Shown here: positions 1 through 8,962 of the stretch, piece after piece
Position numbering within the stretch: the first letter of the stretch is position 1
How the letters are laid out: every line of letters begins with the position of its first letter
Source of the DNA: Halanaerobiaceae bacterium ANBcell28
Lineage (GTDB): Bacteria; Bacillota; Halanaerobiia; Halanaerobiales; DTU029
Length of the DNA stretch: 64,000 bases
Assembly (NCBI GenBank): GCA_037623315.1
Contig: JBBJJH010000010.1
Location: 1-64,000, forward strand
Direction of reading: 5' to 3'
Notes under the pieces: model-generated
Seen by the model: the letters and a program-made list of their open reading frames with translations, nothing else
The model's database searches: none
Told to the model about the DNA's origin: nothing
Program-made: the position numbers and the translations under genes

Positions 1-42
1 TTTATGTAAAATTAATTTGATAATTATTGCAATTTTAATTTG

Positions 43-459
43 CTAATTTACAGTAAGATAGCGCTCAATACGTTTAAGATTAAAATCATGATTTAGCGAT
101 ACCATAATGAAGACATAATCGAAATTAGAGGCAACAAGCTGTTCTTTAACAGTTTTAACATAATCAGCAGCATGGCCTGAAAAATCATTGCGTGAAAACT
201 TTGATTTTCGCTCTAGAGTTTTTATAATTTGACTATCACCGATGTCATTATATTGAATTAATACAAAATCTCCAGTTATAGGAAAACTCTCATCTTGATT
301 GTTGTAATATATACTTGCTTTTAATCTACCATGTGTTTCCCCATATTCACAAATGAGTTCATAACGTTCTTTATGTACTGCTGTAATACGAGCTGGGATA
401 CCATTTTCATCCTCAGGCATCATTTTGGGAATAAAACCATAATCTTTTAAATCTACCAT
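43..459 (-). pseudogene. Truncated RsgA-like GTPase (N-terminal part only)
   Basis: The 138-residue product matches the N-terminal OB-fold region of the longer RsgA paralogue family (ribosome small-subunit-dependent GTPase), with motifs such as IPARITAVHKERYELI, FVLIQYN and FVFIMVSLNHDFNLKR-like residues near the end. It stops at ERYLTVN, where the family normally continues into the GTPase domain. The G1 to G4 motifs and the zinc-binding tail are missing, and the 42 bases left before the window edge do not continue the protein in any frame. The start has a clear GGAGGTTTTAA ribosome site. A complete RsgA lies at 47495-48325, so loss of this copy would be tolerated. Family is recognised from memory; loss of function is inferred. 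Confidence 0.75.
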
Positions 460-540
460 TTAAAACCTCCATTATTTTATCTTTCGTTTTGCATACATCT
501 AGAAATTTATTCCAATAATCTTTTTTAGAAATTTATTCAT

Positions 541-607
541 TCTAGGTTAAATATAACATTATATTAAGCAAAATACGAGGTAAAAGATAATTATAGTTAT
601 TTTTTAC
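541..607. repeat. Copy A of a 67-bp imperfect direct repeat
   Basis: Aligned without gaps to 4711-4777; I count 57 identical positions of 67. Shared cores include AATACGAGGTAAAAGATAA and GTTAAATATAACATTAT. On the minus strand it reads as a promoter-like block: a TTTACC box, then TATAAT 15 bases further on, then an arm pair GTTA/TAAC. It lies just upstream of the truncated RsgA-like ORF and just downstream of the first ABC exporter operon. Confidence 0.8.
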
Positions 608-609
608 GT

Positions 610-2403
610 CTAACGATACCATTGCTCTTGAGAGACATATAAGCTTTGATATTCACCATTTCTAGTAATCAAGCTACTATGTGTACCTGACTCACATATT
701 TCTCCATCTTTCATGACAATTATTTTATCAGCAAATTTACAAAGTCCAACTCTGTGAGATATAATAATTGCTGTCTTGTTTCTAGCTATTTCTATGAATT
801 GCTTTAGTATCTCTGTTTCAATGATCGGGTCTAATGTGCTGGTAGGTTCGTCAAGTATTATAAACTCGCTGGCTTTAAAGAGTCCACGAGCTATTGCAAG
901 TTTTTGCCATTGACCACCTGATAATTCCTGCCCACCGAATTCTCGACCCATTTGTATGTCTAATCCATTGTTTGATTTTAACAATTCCTCCAATCCAAGA
1001 TTACAAATTGTTTCGGTAATTATTGAATCGTTTGAAATCTTTTTTAAATCAGAAATTGCAATGTTTTCCCGTAAAGTTAAACTATATCTCATAAAATCCT
1101 GTGATATAGCAGATACATGTTGATAAAGTGATTTTCTTTCAATATCATTGATATCTGTATTATCATAATAAACTCCACCTTTATATGGAGGATACAAGCC
1201 TAATATCAACTTTGCTAGTGTAGTTTTTCCGCTTCCATTAACGCCAAGGATCACTACTTTTTCACCTTTTGATATTTTTATAGATATATTTTTCAAAGCA
1301 AAATTTTCACTGTTTGGATATTTGAAACTGAGTTGTTTAATGTTTATATCTCGTTTTAAGCTTGAGAATGAATTACAGCCTTTATAATCAACTGCTTTAT
1401 ATTCCTCTGCTAAATCTAAATATTCATAATAATCATTGGCAAACGCTATTTTTTCAGGTATTTTTCCAAGATCAATTAAAAAATTTTTACTAGCTTCCTG
1501 CATTGCTCGAAATGCTGCAATACAAGCTCCAAATACACCAAGAGAGATATTATTGTTTATGACTAATATCAATGCCAACAATATGCTTGAACCATATCCT
1601 ATAATTCTTAATGCATCACAAATGAGTAGCGATTTACCTTCCTTTATATCATGTTGCCATAATTCCTCATTTACTTCATCTCTAGTTTCAATCCATTTGT
1701 CAGTAATATAATTTCCAAATCCCATCACTCGCATTTCTTTTACGCTTTGCTTATTGTTAAATAAGCTCCAAAGATAAAGTAATCGACGGCTTTTCTTGGC
1801 CTGTCTACGTTTGAGTAGATAAAATTCCTTCCCTCTTAGAATTCTTGCAATAAAATATGGTAGAACACTTAAAAGAGAAATAGGAATAAACCTTAGATCA
1901 AATGCTGATAACACAGAAATTACTGAAACAATACTGATACCATTTGTTATAAATACGATTGAGGACATAAATATTTGACTTAGAACTTCACGATTAACAC
2001 AATCTCTTGCCCTGCTTTGAAGATTGAGTATATCACTGTTCTCTAAGCTTATTAGAGGTAATTTCGAAGTTTTTTCAGACAATTTCATCTTATAATAGCT
2101 TGTACACCGCTCATAAACCCCTGCATTTATCGTAATGCTTGATATAAATAATAAAATGTAAACAAGAGCATGAGCTATTACGAACAATGATCCATATATA
2201 ATTACTAAACGCAAAGTATCAATTCCCCGGGAAAGCTCATAAGCATTGTCAAATAAATTAATTAATATTAAGGAAGTGAAGGCGGGAAACAATCCTTGAG
2301 CAAGATAATTTAAAATACCTATTATTCCCGAAATAGGAACGAATTTTAAAGTCTGCCTATATACCTTTATGAGAATCTGTACAGTACTATATCTCTTATT
2401 CAT
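610..2403 (-). CDS. ABC exporter half-transporter (permease-ATPase), pair 1 second subunit
   Basis: A 597-residue type I exporter half: about six membrane helices in the first 300 residues, then an ATPase domain. Visible motifs are Walker A GVNGSGKTT (near residue 390), Q-loop ISQDF, signature LSGGQWQKLAIARG, Walker B FIILDEPTSTLDP with the catalytic Glu, and the H-loop His in IISHR. The GGQWQ form of the signature is common among peptide and bacteriocin exporters, so a peptide cargo is possible but not shown. It starts 2 nt after the upstream half-transporter stops, with its ribosome site inside that gene, so the two are translationally coupled and probably form a heterodimer. Confidence 0.9.
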   Translation of the reverse strand: MNKRYSTVQILIKVYRQTLKFVPISGIIGILNYLAQGLFPAFTSLILINLFDNAYELSRGIDTLRLVIIYGSLFVIAHALVYILLFISSITINAGVYERCTSYYKMKLSEKTSKLPLISLENSDILNLQSRARDCVNREVLSQIFMSSIVFITNGISIVSVISVLSAFDLRFIPISLLSVLPYFIARILRGKEFYLLKRRQAKKSRRLLYLWSLFNNKQSVKEMRVMGFGNYITDKWIETRDEVNEELWQHDIKEGKSLLICDALRIIGYGSSILLALILVINNNISLGVFGACIAAFRAMQEASKNFLIDLGKIPEKIAFANDYYEYLDLAEEYKAVDYKGCNSFSSLKRDINIKQLSFKYPNSENFALKNISIKISKGEKVVILGVNGSGKTTLAKLILGLYPPYKGGVYYDNTDINDIERKSLYQHVSAISQDFMRYSLTLRENIAISDLKKISNDSIITETICNLGLEELLKSNNGLDIQMGREFGGQELSGGQWQKLAIARGLFKASEFIILDEPTSTLDPIIETEILKQFIEIARNKTAIIISHRVGLCKFADKIIVMKDGEICESGTHSSLITRNGEYQSLYVSQEQWYR

Positions 2404-2405
2404 AA

Positions 2406-4187
2406 TCAGTTAATCGCCTCTTTTTCAATATCATACCAGGCACTTTGCGCAGTAAACATAGAATGATATAAGCCTGATTTCGACATAAGTGTGGAATGTG
2501 TTCCCTGTTCAATGATAGTTCCATCGTCAATCACAATGATATTATCAGCAAGTTTAGCGCTGGCCAAACGATGAGAGACCATGATACATCCCTTATTTTT
2601 TAATAGTTCAGAGAAAGCACTATACATTTCACTTTCTCCAACAGGATCTAATGATGCTGTTGGCTCATCCAAAATTACAAATGCACTATCTGACAGACAC
2701 GCCCTGGAAATTGCTATACGTTGCCATTGTCCTCCAAATAAATCAATGCCGTCATCTTCTAACTTACCTAAGTTGGTGTCAATACTTTTTGGCATTTCGT
2801 TTAGAACATCAGTTGCCAGCCCATTTTTGATGGCGTTTACAATGGATTTGTCATCATTAAGTTTTTCAATATCACCAAAGGCAATATTTTCCCTCAATGT
2901 TAGTGTATAACATGAGTAATCCTGAAAAATAACACCATAGATTTTTTTCAATTGTGCTGATGATATGTCATTTAAATCTACGCCATTTATAGTGATCTTA
3001 CCACTTTCAGGTTTATATAGTTTGCAAAGAAGTTTAATAATTGTAGACTTTCCTGCACCATTTTTTCCAACTAAAGCAGTCTTTTGTGTCGGAGATATTT
3101 CAAAGGATACTCCCTTTAAAATTTCTTTATCTGTTTTGGGATATGTAAAATATACATTATCAAATACAACGTGAGGCTCAACAAGTCTAAGAGAACTTTC
3201 TTTTTCATCTACTTCAGGCAATGACAAGAATGTATGATAATGTTTTATCTCTAAGTATTGTTGAGAAAGATCGGAAAAGTTACTGGCTAGTGTTCTGCTT
3301 AAATCTAATATTGTTCCCACAGACCCAAGTAATGCCACAAATAAACCAATGCTAATATTAGAACGATGTATTGCTCCAATAAGTGAAAAAACAATATAAG
3401 CTGCCCATAATATTAATAATAAGGTACTTATAGCATAATATTTCTGAGAATGAATAGTAGTCTTAATACGCTCATCAAGCACCTTTTTATTTACTTTTTT
3501 CCATTTAGACATTATATAATCAATTGCATTGAAGATTTTTATTTCAAGCAATGCTTCTTTTTCGTTTAACAAATTACTTAAATATTCCATACGACGTTCT
3601 TGTTCGGATTGTGAGGTAAGCAATGTGTTCATCATATCTATCCCTTTAAAATTTAGCCATAAGATCGGAATTAGTATTAGAATAAAAGTCAAAGAAAAAG
3701 ATAGCGATACCTGAGTGAAAATAATGGATATTCCCAATATTGTAATTAATAAAGATATTGTATCTAGGCTAGTAATAAAAATATTAAGGATTTTATCTTG
3801 AGGCCTATCACCCATTCGCTTGATTGTATCATGCATTTGCCTGTCTTCAAAACATTTATAATCTATTTTTTTGAATTTACCAACAATAACTGAACTTAGG
3901 TTTTTATTGATATTTCTTCTCATGGATATATTCAATATATTATCAAAGAAACCATTACTTGCAATAAAAAACAAAGAAAAAAGCAAGATGAACATATATA
4001 AGAATATAGGTCTTAAATCAATAGCTCCACTAATATATCTCTCTATACTATCGATGAGATTTTGAGTAAAGTAGATACTTAGAGGTGTCAAAATTGCAGC
4101 AAATATACATTGTAATATTTTTAAGCCGGCAGGAATTTTCGCATATACTAACACAATTTTAATTGAACTTAATGCTTGACACAACAA
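2406..4187 (-). CDS. ABC exporter half-transporter (permease-ATPase), pair 1 first subunit
   Basis: A 593-residue membrane-ATPase fusion, partner of the gene that follows 2 nt downstream. Membrane domain roughly residues 20-310; ATPase domain after about 335 with Walker A GKNGAGKST, Q-loop IFQDYSCY, Walker B FVILDEPTASLDP and H-loop MVSHR. The signature is DLFGGQWQRIAISRA: the usual Ser of LSGGQ is Phe. In heterodimeric exporters one composite ATP site is often degenerate, and this change would affect the site formed with the partner's Walker A. A ribosome site (CGGAGG) precedes the ATG. Substrate unknown. Confidence 0.9.
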   Translation of the reverse strand: MLCQALSSIKIVLVYAKIPAGLKILQCIFAAILTPLSIYFTQNLIDSIERYISGAIDLRPIFLYMFILLFSLFFIASNGFFDNILNISMRRNINKNLSSVIVGKFKKIDYKCFEDRQMHDTIKRMGDRPQDKILNIFITSLDTISLLITILGISIIFTQVSLSFSLTFILILIPILWLNFKGIDMMNTLLTSQSEQERRMEYLSNLLNEKEALLEIKIFNAIDYIMSKWKKVNKKVLDERIKTTIHSQKYYAISTLLLILWAAYIVFSLIGAIHRSNISIGLFVALLGSVGTILDLSRTLASNFSDLSQQYLEIKHYHTFLSLPEVDEKESSLRLVEPHVVFDNVYFTYPKTDKEILKGVSFEISPTQKTALVGKNGAGKSTIIKLLCKLYKPESGKITINGVDLNDISSAQLKKIYGVIFQDYSCYTLTLRENIAFGDIEKLNDDKSIVNAIKNGLATDVLNEMPKSIDTNLGKLEDDGIDLFGGQWQRIAISRACLSDSAFVILDEPTASLDPVGESEMYSAFSELLKNKGCIMVSHRLASAKLADNIIVIDDGTIIEQGTHSTLMSKSGLYHSMFTAQSAWYDIEKEAIN

Positions 4188-4278
4188 TGTTTTAACCTCC
4201 GTTTTATTAAAATTTTTATAGTAATATAAGAGTAGTTATTTTCCATAGCTTTGGTATTTAGATAATTGTATAGCTTTG

Positions 4279-4535
4279 CTAGTGTCGAGATATCTCATCT
4301 TTTATTATATCTTTAATTTCATCTACTTGATCTTCTAATCTTTTGCTTGCTGAAAGAAATAATAATACTTTCATTTGAAATATAAGAATATAGGTGAAAA
4401 CATCTACTATACCCCTTAGGCCTGGTATTTCGTTTTGATGTTTTTTTGAATTCTACATCTCTTTTCACGAACTTTTGACAGTTCAAAATCCAAAAATTTT
4501 GAATAATACTCCTCTGTCTTCTTTAAATAATCCAT
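4279..4535 (-). pseudogene. Frameshifted coding remnant, possibly GNAT acetyltransferase-type
   Basis: A GAGGTG ribosome site is followed by ATG and an open stretch beginning MDYLKKTEEYYSKF that stops after 39 codons. Protein-like text continues in other frames: GYSRCFHLYSYISNESIIIS in one, then KRLEDQVDEIKDIIKDEI to a stop at 4279. This is the pattern of a gene with several small indels. The wording resembles the start of some GNAT acetyltransferases, from memory only. It lies between two other remnants and the exporter operon. Confidence 0.4.
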
Positions 4536-4551
4536 CTCATTACACCTCATT

Positions 4552-4677
4552 TCAGAATAGACCCAATTGATTTACGTCAGCATTTGTAAACTCAGAAAAA
4601 TCATATTCATACAATTCTATTAAGCGTGCTACTATTGTCTTCTCATCTTTTAATACTGGATCAATTTCTATTTTCAT
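4552..4677 (-). pseudogene. N-terminal fragment of a GNAT acetyltransferase-like gene (41 aa)
   Basis: Preceded by GGAGG seven bases before the ATG. The 41-residue product reads MKIEIDPVLKDEK, then LIELYEYDFSEF and DVNQLGLF before TGA. This is the typical opening of a small GNAT acetyltransferase family in Firmicutes, which would normally continue with about 110 more residues including the acetyl-CoA loop; none are seen here. Repeat copy B lies 34 bases upstream and may hold its promoter. Identity of the family is moderate confidence; truncation is plain. Confidence 0.55.
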
Positions 4678-4710
4678 TAATATTACCTCCAGATCTTAAT
4701 AAAAATCCAT

Positions 4711-4777
4711 CCTAAGTTAAATATAACATTATCTTAATATTAATACGAGGTAAAAGATAACTATAATTATTTTTCAC
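4711..4777. repeat. Copy B of a 67-bp imperfect direct repeat
   Basis: Same orientation as 541-607, about 85 percent identical by hand count. On the minus strand the promoter-like TTTACC box is kept, and the downstream hexamer is GATAAT instead of TATAAT. The repeat pair brackets the first exporter operon and the two acetyltransferase-type remnants. Confidence 0.8.
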
Positions 4778-4794
4778 ATATTAAATTTAGTAGT

Positions 4795-4820
4795 AAAAAA
4801 CTCCTATATTATATAGGAGC
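4795..4820 (-). terminator. Intrinsic terminator of the second ABC exporter operon
   Basis: A hairpin with arms CTCCTATA and TATAGGAG, followed on the minus strand by six T. It lies downstream of the 5007-8712 operon and its trailing remnant. Confidence 0.75.
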
Positions 4821-4833
4821 TATATATATACAT

Positions 4834-4985
4834 TTATTTCACTGCAAGAAAGGTACCATATTCTTTAAGTATTTCTATTATTCCATTTGTGTTCTTTTGT
4901 TTTTCATAAAATTTATCATTTTTGTTTTTTGACTTTCATTTAAATCTTCCATAGATGCCATTGAATATATGTATTCAAGCAAGTC
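4834..4985 (-). pseudogene. Short decayed C-terminal coding remnant, unrecognised
   Basis: Between the exporter operon stop and its terminator, the minus strand shows protein-like text in two frames. One contains LEYIYSMASMEDLNESQKTK, the other NGIIEILKEYGTFLAVK ending in TAA at 4834. One small indel would join them. No start codon with a ribosome site is seen, so this is read as the tail of a lost gene. I do not recognise the family. Confidence 0.25.
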
Positions 4986-5006
4986 TTTTGACTTTCAGCC
5001 CTTTCT

Positions 5007-6851
5007 TTAAGTCCCTGTAATTTCCCGGTATTTCTTTGATTGTAAATCATACATTTCAAAATATTTTCCTCTTAAATTCATCAATTCCTCATGACTCCCC
5101 TGCTCAATTATCCTACCATTTTCCAGCATATAAATGCGATCTGCAAAGCGAGTAGTTAATAAACGATGGGATATAAAGATCACTGTCTTGTCTCTGGCCA
5201 TATTAAAGGTACACTCATTTATTGCATATTCACTTATAGGATCTAAGGCACTGGAAGGTTCATCAAGGATAATATAGTTAGCTTCCTTATTAAAAGCTCT
5301 AGCAATGGCCAGTTTCTGTGCCTCGCCACCTGATAATTCAAGACCTTTTTCATCAAATTCATTAGTTAACTGTGTCATTATTCCATTATCCAGTGTATCT
5401 AACTTTCGCCTGAAATCACTTTGATCTAATGACCTGAGAATATTTTCATCGTCTTTCTTTGATAATCTATCCATTTTAACATTCTCAGCAATATTAGCGG
5501 CAAAAAGTTGATAATCCTGAAAAACAGTAGCAAAACTTTTTCGATAATCTCTTACTTTATAATTATTTATTGCTTTACCATCAAGAGTTATAACACCTTC
5601 ATCAACATCATACAAACGCATAAGTAACTTAACAAGTGTAGTTTTACCAGCACCATTATAACCAACAATAGCTATTTTTTCATTAGCCCCTATTTCCATA
5701 GTGATATCTTTTAAGGTATAGTCTTTCTCCGTTGGGTATCGAAAAGAAACATTCTTTAATGACAGGGCACCTTTCCTTCTCTTTCTATCATTTAAAATTA
5801 AGGGAGTTGCTTGGGGACTATCATTTATTTGTCCTTCATAATTCATAAACTGTCTTACCTTATCTATATAAAGACTATTCTCCTGAAAATCTCTTAATAG
5901 GTCAGTAAAAATTTGAAGATTATACTTAAGCCTTCTTGTAGAATTCAAAAGAACAACTGCACTACCATAACTAATAGCTCCCCTAACCATAGTTATAAAA
6001 ACTATATATATAATATAGAGACCCTGTAATAGAAAACTACTTAGTATGTAATCAGATATAAAGCTGAGAAACATTATTTTTTTTGAATACTTTTTAATAG
6101 TTTTACGCATATTCATATTAGCTTCAGAAAAATCTCTTCTTAACATCTCTGAGAGGGAATAAAGCCTCATTTCTTTTGCATAATCAGCCATATAATAAAC
6201 CCGGTTAATGTATTTTCTTTTTCGATCATCTTTATTTAAATCCAGACTCATTTGATATCTTAGTTTATTAATTTTCTTATTGACTATCGTAGTTAAAATT
6301 ACAGAAAAGAAAACAATAAGTAAGCCAAAGGGTTCAATAAAGAAAAACAGGCCGCCAGTAGTTAGAACAACTGTAATAGTTCCACAAAGTTGGGTTAAGC
6401 AGTCAATTGATTTATCCACCCTATTTCTCACTTCACTAATACTCCAGACATAGTCATTATAATATTCCGGATTATCATAACAGGATAGATCCAAATTAGC
6501 TGCCTTTTTATATAATTCCAGACGAAGATTCTTATATAACTTTTCTTTGCCTTTTAGTTCAATACTTTGATAGAAATAGCTATCGAAAATCTTAACCAAT
6601 GATATAATAATACTCACAGCAATAATATAATAAAGGACATGTGAAAATGGTCTCCCATATTGAATAGTATCAATTATAAACTTAATCCCGATTACATGTT
6701 CAATAAAATTCATAGTGTTTCTTAGACTTATATTTAAACATGTAGAAAAAATATAAAGGGGGGCATTTTTCCATGCGTACTTGATCATAAATAAATTATT
6801 TTGAAAAACTTTTTTACCACTATGTTTTTGAGATATATTTTTATCTAACAT
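5007..6851 (-). CDS. ABC exporter half-transporter (permease-ATPase), pair 2 second subunit
   Basis: A 614-residue type I exporter half: membrane domain about residues 20-330, ATPase domain from about 370. Motifs: Walker A GYNGAGKTT, Q-loop VFQDYQLF, signature LSGGEAQKLAIARA, Walker B YIILDEPSSALDP, H-loop FISHR. The signature has Glu in place of the last Gln (LSGGE), a feature shared with its partner and different from pair 1. It begins one base after the partner gene ends (6853), so the two are co-translated and likely form a heterodimer. Substrate not evident from sequence. Confidence 0.9.
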   Translation of the reverse strand: MLDKNISQKHSGKKVFQNNLFMIKYAWKNAPLYIFSTCLNISLRNTMNFIEHVIGIKFIIDTIQYGRPFSHVLYYIIAVSIIISLVKIFDSYFYQSIELKGKEKLYKNLRLELYKKAANLDLSCYDNPEYYNDYVWSISEVRNRVDKSIDCLTQLCGTITVVLTTGGLFFFIEPFGLLIVFFSVILTTIVNKKINKLRYQMSLDLNKDDRKRKYINRVYYMADYAKEMRLYSLSEMLRRDFSEANMNMRKTIKKYSKKIMFLSFISDYILSSFLLQGLYIIYIVFITMVRGAISYGSAVVLLNSTRRLKYNLQIFTDLLRDFQENSLYIDKVRQFMNYEGQINDSPQATPLILNDRKRRKGALSLKNVSFRYPTEKDYTLKDITMEIGANEKIAIVGYNGAGKTTLVKLLMRLYDVDEGVITLDGKAINNYKVRDYRKSFATVFQDYQLFAANIAENVKMDRLSKKDDENILRSLDQSDFRRKLDTLDNGIMTQLTNEFDEKGLELSGGEAQKLAIARAFNKEANYIILDEPSSALDPISEYAINECTFNMARDKTVIFISHRLLTTRFADRIYMLENGRIIEQGSHEELMNLRGKYFEMYDLQSKKYREITGT

Positions 6852-6852
6852 T

Positions 6853-8712
6853 TTAAACCCCTCTTTTTACAGCCATTGAATTTACAGTATCAATGCTCTT
6901 CATATTATCTTCTCTATATTTCTCTGCCTGTTTATTAAACATTTCTGCATATTTCCCTTTTTGTCTCATTAATTGCTTATGATTACCTGCTTCAACTACT
7001 CTACCATCTTCTAACATATAGATATGATCTGCCAGCATAGCAGATGATAAACGATGGGAAATAAAGATAACAATCTTATCCCTGCAAGCTTCCATAATGT
7101 TTTCATATAGATAGTATTCAGCAAGAGGATCTAAAGCGCTGGTAGGTTCATCTAAAATTACCACCTGATAATTATTAGCAATAGCTCTTGCTATAGCAAT
7201 TTTTTGCATTTCTCCTCCAGATAATACTGCTCCATTTTCATCAAATTCTTTGGTCAAAATAGTATTTATTCCTTTGGGAAGTTTTTTGACTTTATCATAA
7301 ATACCGCTTTTCTTAAGAGCATCAATAACCCTATTTTCCTCTTCTTTAGTTTCTATCTGTTTCATAAGTACATTTTCTGCAACACTCATTGAGAAAACTT
7401 GATAATCTTGAAAAGTAGTACCATATAAGTTTCGATAGTCCTGAAGTTTATAGTCTCTAATATCTATGCCATTAAGCATTATCCTGCCTTCTGATGGATC
7501 ATACAATCTCATTAAAAGTTTTACAAAAGTACTTTTACCTGCTCCATTTTGACCAACTATGGCTATTTTTTCTCTAGAAGTAATTTTTAAATTAATTGAT
7601 TCAAGTTGAGGATCCCCTTCTTTATATGAGAAACTCAGATTCTCAAAAACTATAGATTTTACTGGATGATTAATATTTTTAGCTTCTTCCTTTTCAGTAA
7701 TTTTTGCTGTATAATTTAAAAACTCTTTCAACTTGTTGAGAAAGATACCGTTTTCATAAATAGAAACCATTCTTTCTGCAACATCAATTATCATCCAGGC
7801 ACCACTAACCATAGCACTTGCTAAAATAGAAAATTCACTTAATGTAATTGATTGACTTACTATTGCTCTATATGCACCATAAAGTAAAACTCCTTCAAAA
7901 ATAAATAAGAAACTGAATAAAATTTTAGCATAAAAAGTCCAGACCGCCTTTGATTTCATGGATTCTATTACTCCTAGGACTCCGTTATAACCGGTATTAT
8001 ATGTATCTTTTAAAACTGAGAAGATATTAGAAAGCCTTATTTCCTTGGCATATTCTTTTAAATAGACTATTCGATTAACGTATTCCATTCTCCTCTGGTA
8101 TGGTACAGATTGCATATGACGATTAAAATATATTACATTGGTTTTTTTACCGAAATAGAAGTTGCCAATCAGTGGGAAAACAGCAAATAATATTACCCAG
8201 GGATCTATCCTAAACATGGTATAATATATATAAATTGCAGCTATAAATGCAAAAATTATTTTAGAGCAATTTTCTATAGTTTGACTGATTCTCTCGTTAG
8301 CACCTTCCATAGCAACTGTATAATTATTGTAGAATTCATTATCCTCATAACAGGAAAGCTCAACCTCTTCTGCTTTTTTATACAATTGTTGATATACATT
8401 CTCATATATAATATTATCACTAAGTGGTCTGAAGTAATTATCAAACCATTTATTAAAAAAATCTACAAACATAAAAACAAAAATACTTAAAATAATAAAA
8501 ATGACAATATCACTAAAATCTCTATTAGTCTCCATGGATTCAAGTAAAAACCTCAGGAAAATAATGCTGTAAAATATCCATCTGAAATTATCCAGTCCAT
8601 ATTTAAGGAATTCCAAATAGATTCTTTGGGGATGTATTTTATATACCATTTTTAAAACATAAAAATTATTAGAAAGCAGACTTTCCTTCTTACTACTCAT
8701 TGCAACTATCAT
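6853..8712 (-). CDS. ABC exporter half-transporter (permease-ATPase), pair 2 first subunit
   Basis: A 619-residue membrane-ATPase fusion with Walker A GQNGAGKST, Q-loop TFQDYQVF, signature LSGGEMQKIAIARA, Walker B VVILDEPTSALDP and H-loop FISHR. All catalytic positions are kept. The start is uncertain: GAAGGGA directly abuts the first ATG (8712), while a second in-frame ATG (8700, MSSKKES) lies 13 bases past it, so neither spacing is ideal. It shares about the same architecture as 5007-6851 and heads the two-gene operon. Confidence 0.88.
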   Translation of the reverse strand: MIVAMSSKKESLLSNNFYVLKMVYKIHPQRIYLEFLKYGLDNFRWIFYSIIFLRFLLESMETNRDFSDIVIFIILSIFVFMFVDFFNKWFDNYFRPLSDNIIYENVYQQLYKKAEEVELSCYEDNEFYNNYTVAMEGANERISQTIENCSKIIFAFIAAIYIYYTMFRIDPWVILFAVFPLIGNFYFGKKTNVIYFNRHMQSVPYQRRMEYVNRIVYLKEYAKEIRLSNIFSVLKDTYNTGYNGVLGVIESMKSKAVWTFYAKILFSFLFIFEGVLLYGAYRAIVSQSITLSEFSILASAMVSGAWMIIDVAERMVSIYENGIFLNKLKEFLNYTAKITEKEEAKNINHPVKSIVFENLSFSYKEGDPQLESINLKITSREKIAIVGQNGAGKSTFVKLLMRLYDPSEGRIMLNGIDIRDYKLQDYRNLYGTTFQDYQVFSMSVAENVLMKQIETKEEENRVIDALKKSGIYDKVKKLPKGINTILTKEFDENGAVLSGGEMQKIAIARAIANNYQVVILDEPTSALDPLAEYYLYENIMEACRDKIVIFISHRLSSAMLADHIYMLEDGRVVEAGNHKQLMRQKGKYAEMFNKQAEKYREDNMKSIDTVNSMAVKRGV

Positions 8713-8887
8713 TCCCTTCTTCTAAGCTAAAAGCAAATTACTATTCAAGCAAATACGCAAAATTCTTTTTTTATGTATAATTTACGACGTTTTTAGTCAT
8801 TTTTCTTCTTTTTCCTTAATTAACATTTATTTCTTATATCTTTATTCACCATATGATAGATAAATCCTTTTATTTTTTTAATTCATC

Positions 8888-8921
8888 AAAAAAACTCCCA
8901 GTTCATTAATACGAATGGGAG
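8888..8921 (-). terminator. Intrinsic terminator of the GH3 gene
   Basis: Arms CTCCCA and TGGGAG with an inner GAA/TTC pairing, followed on the minus strand by seven T. It sits 40 bases past the stop of 8963-11314. Confidence 0.8.
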
Positions 8922-8962
8922 CTCTTTAAATACTCAAGAATATTTTTTTCTTTTATAAGAAT

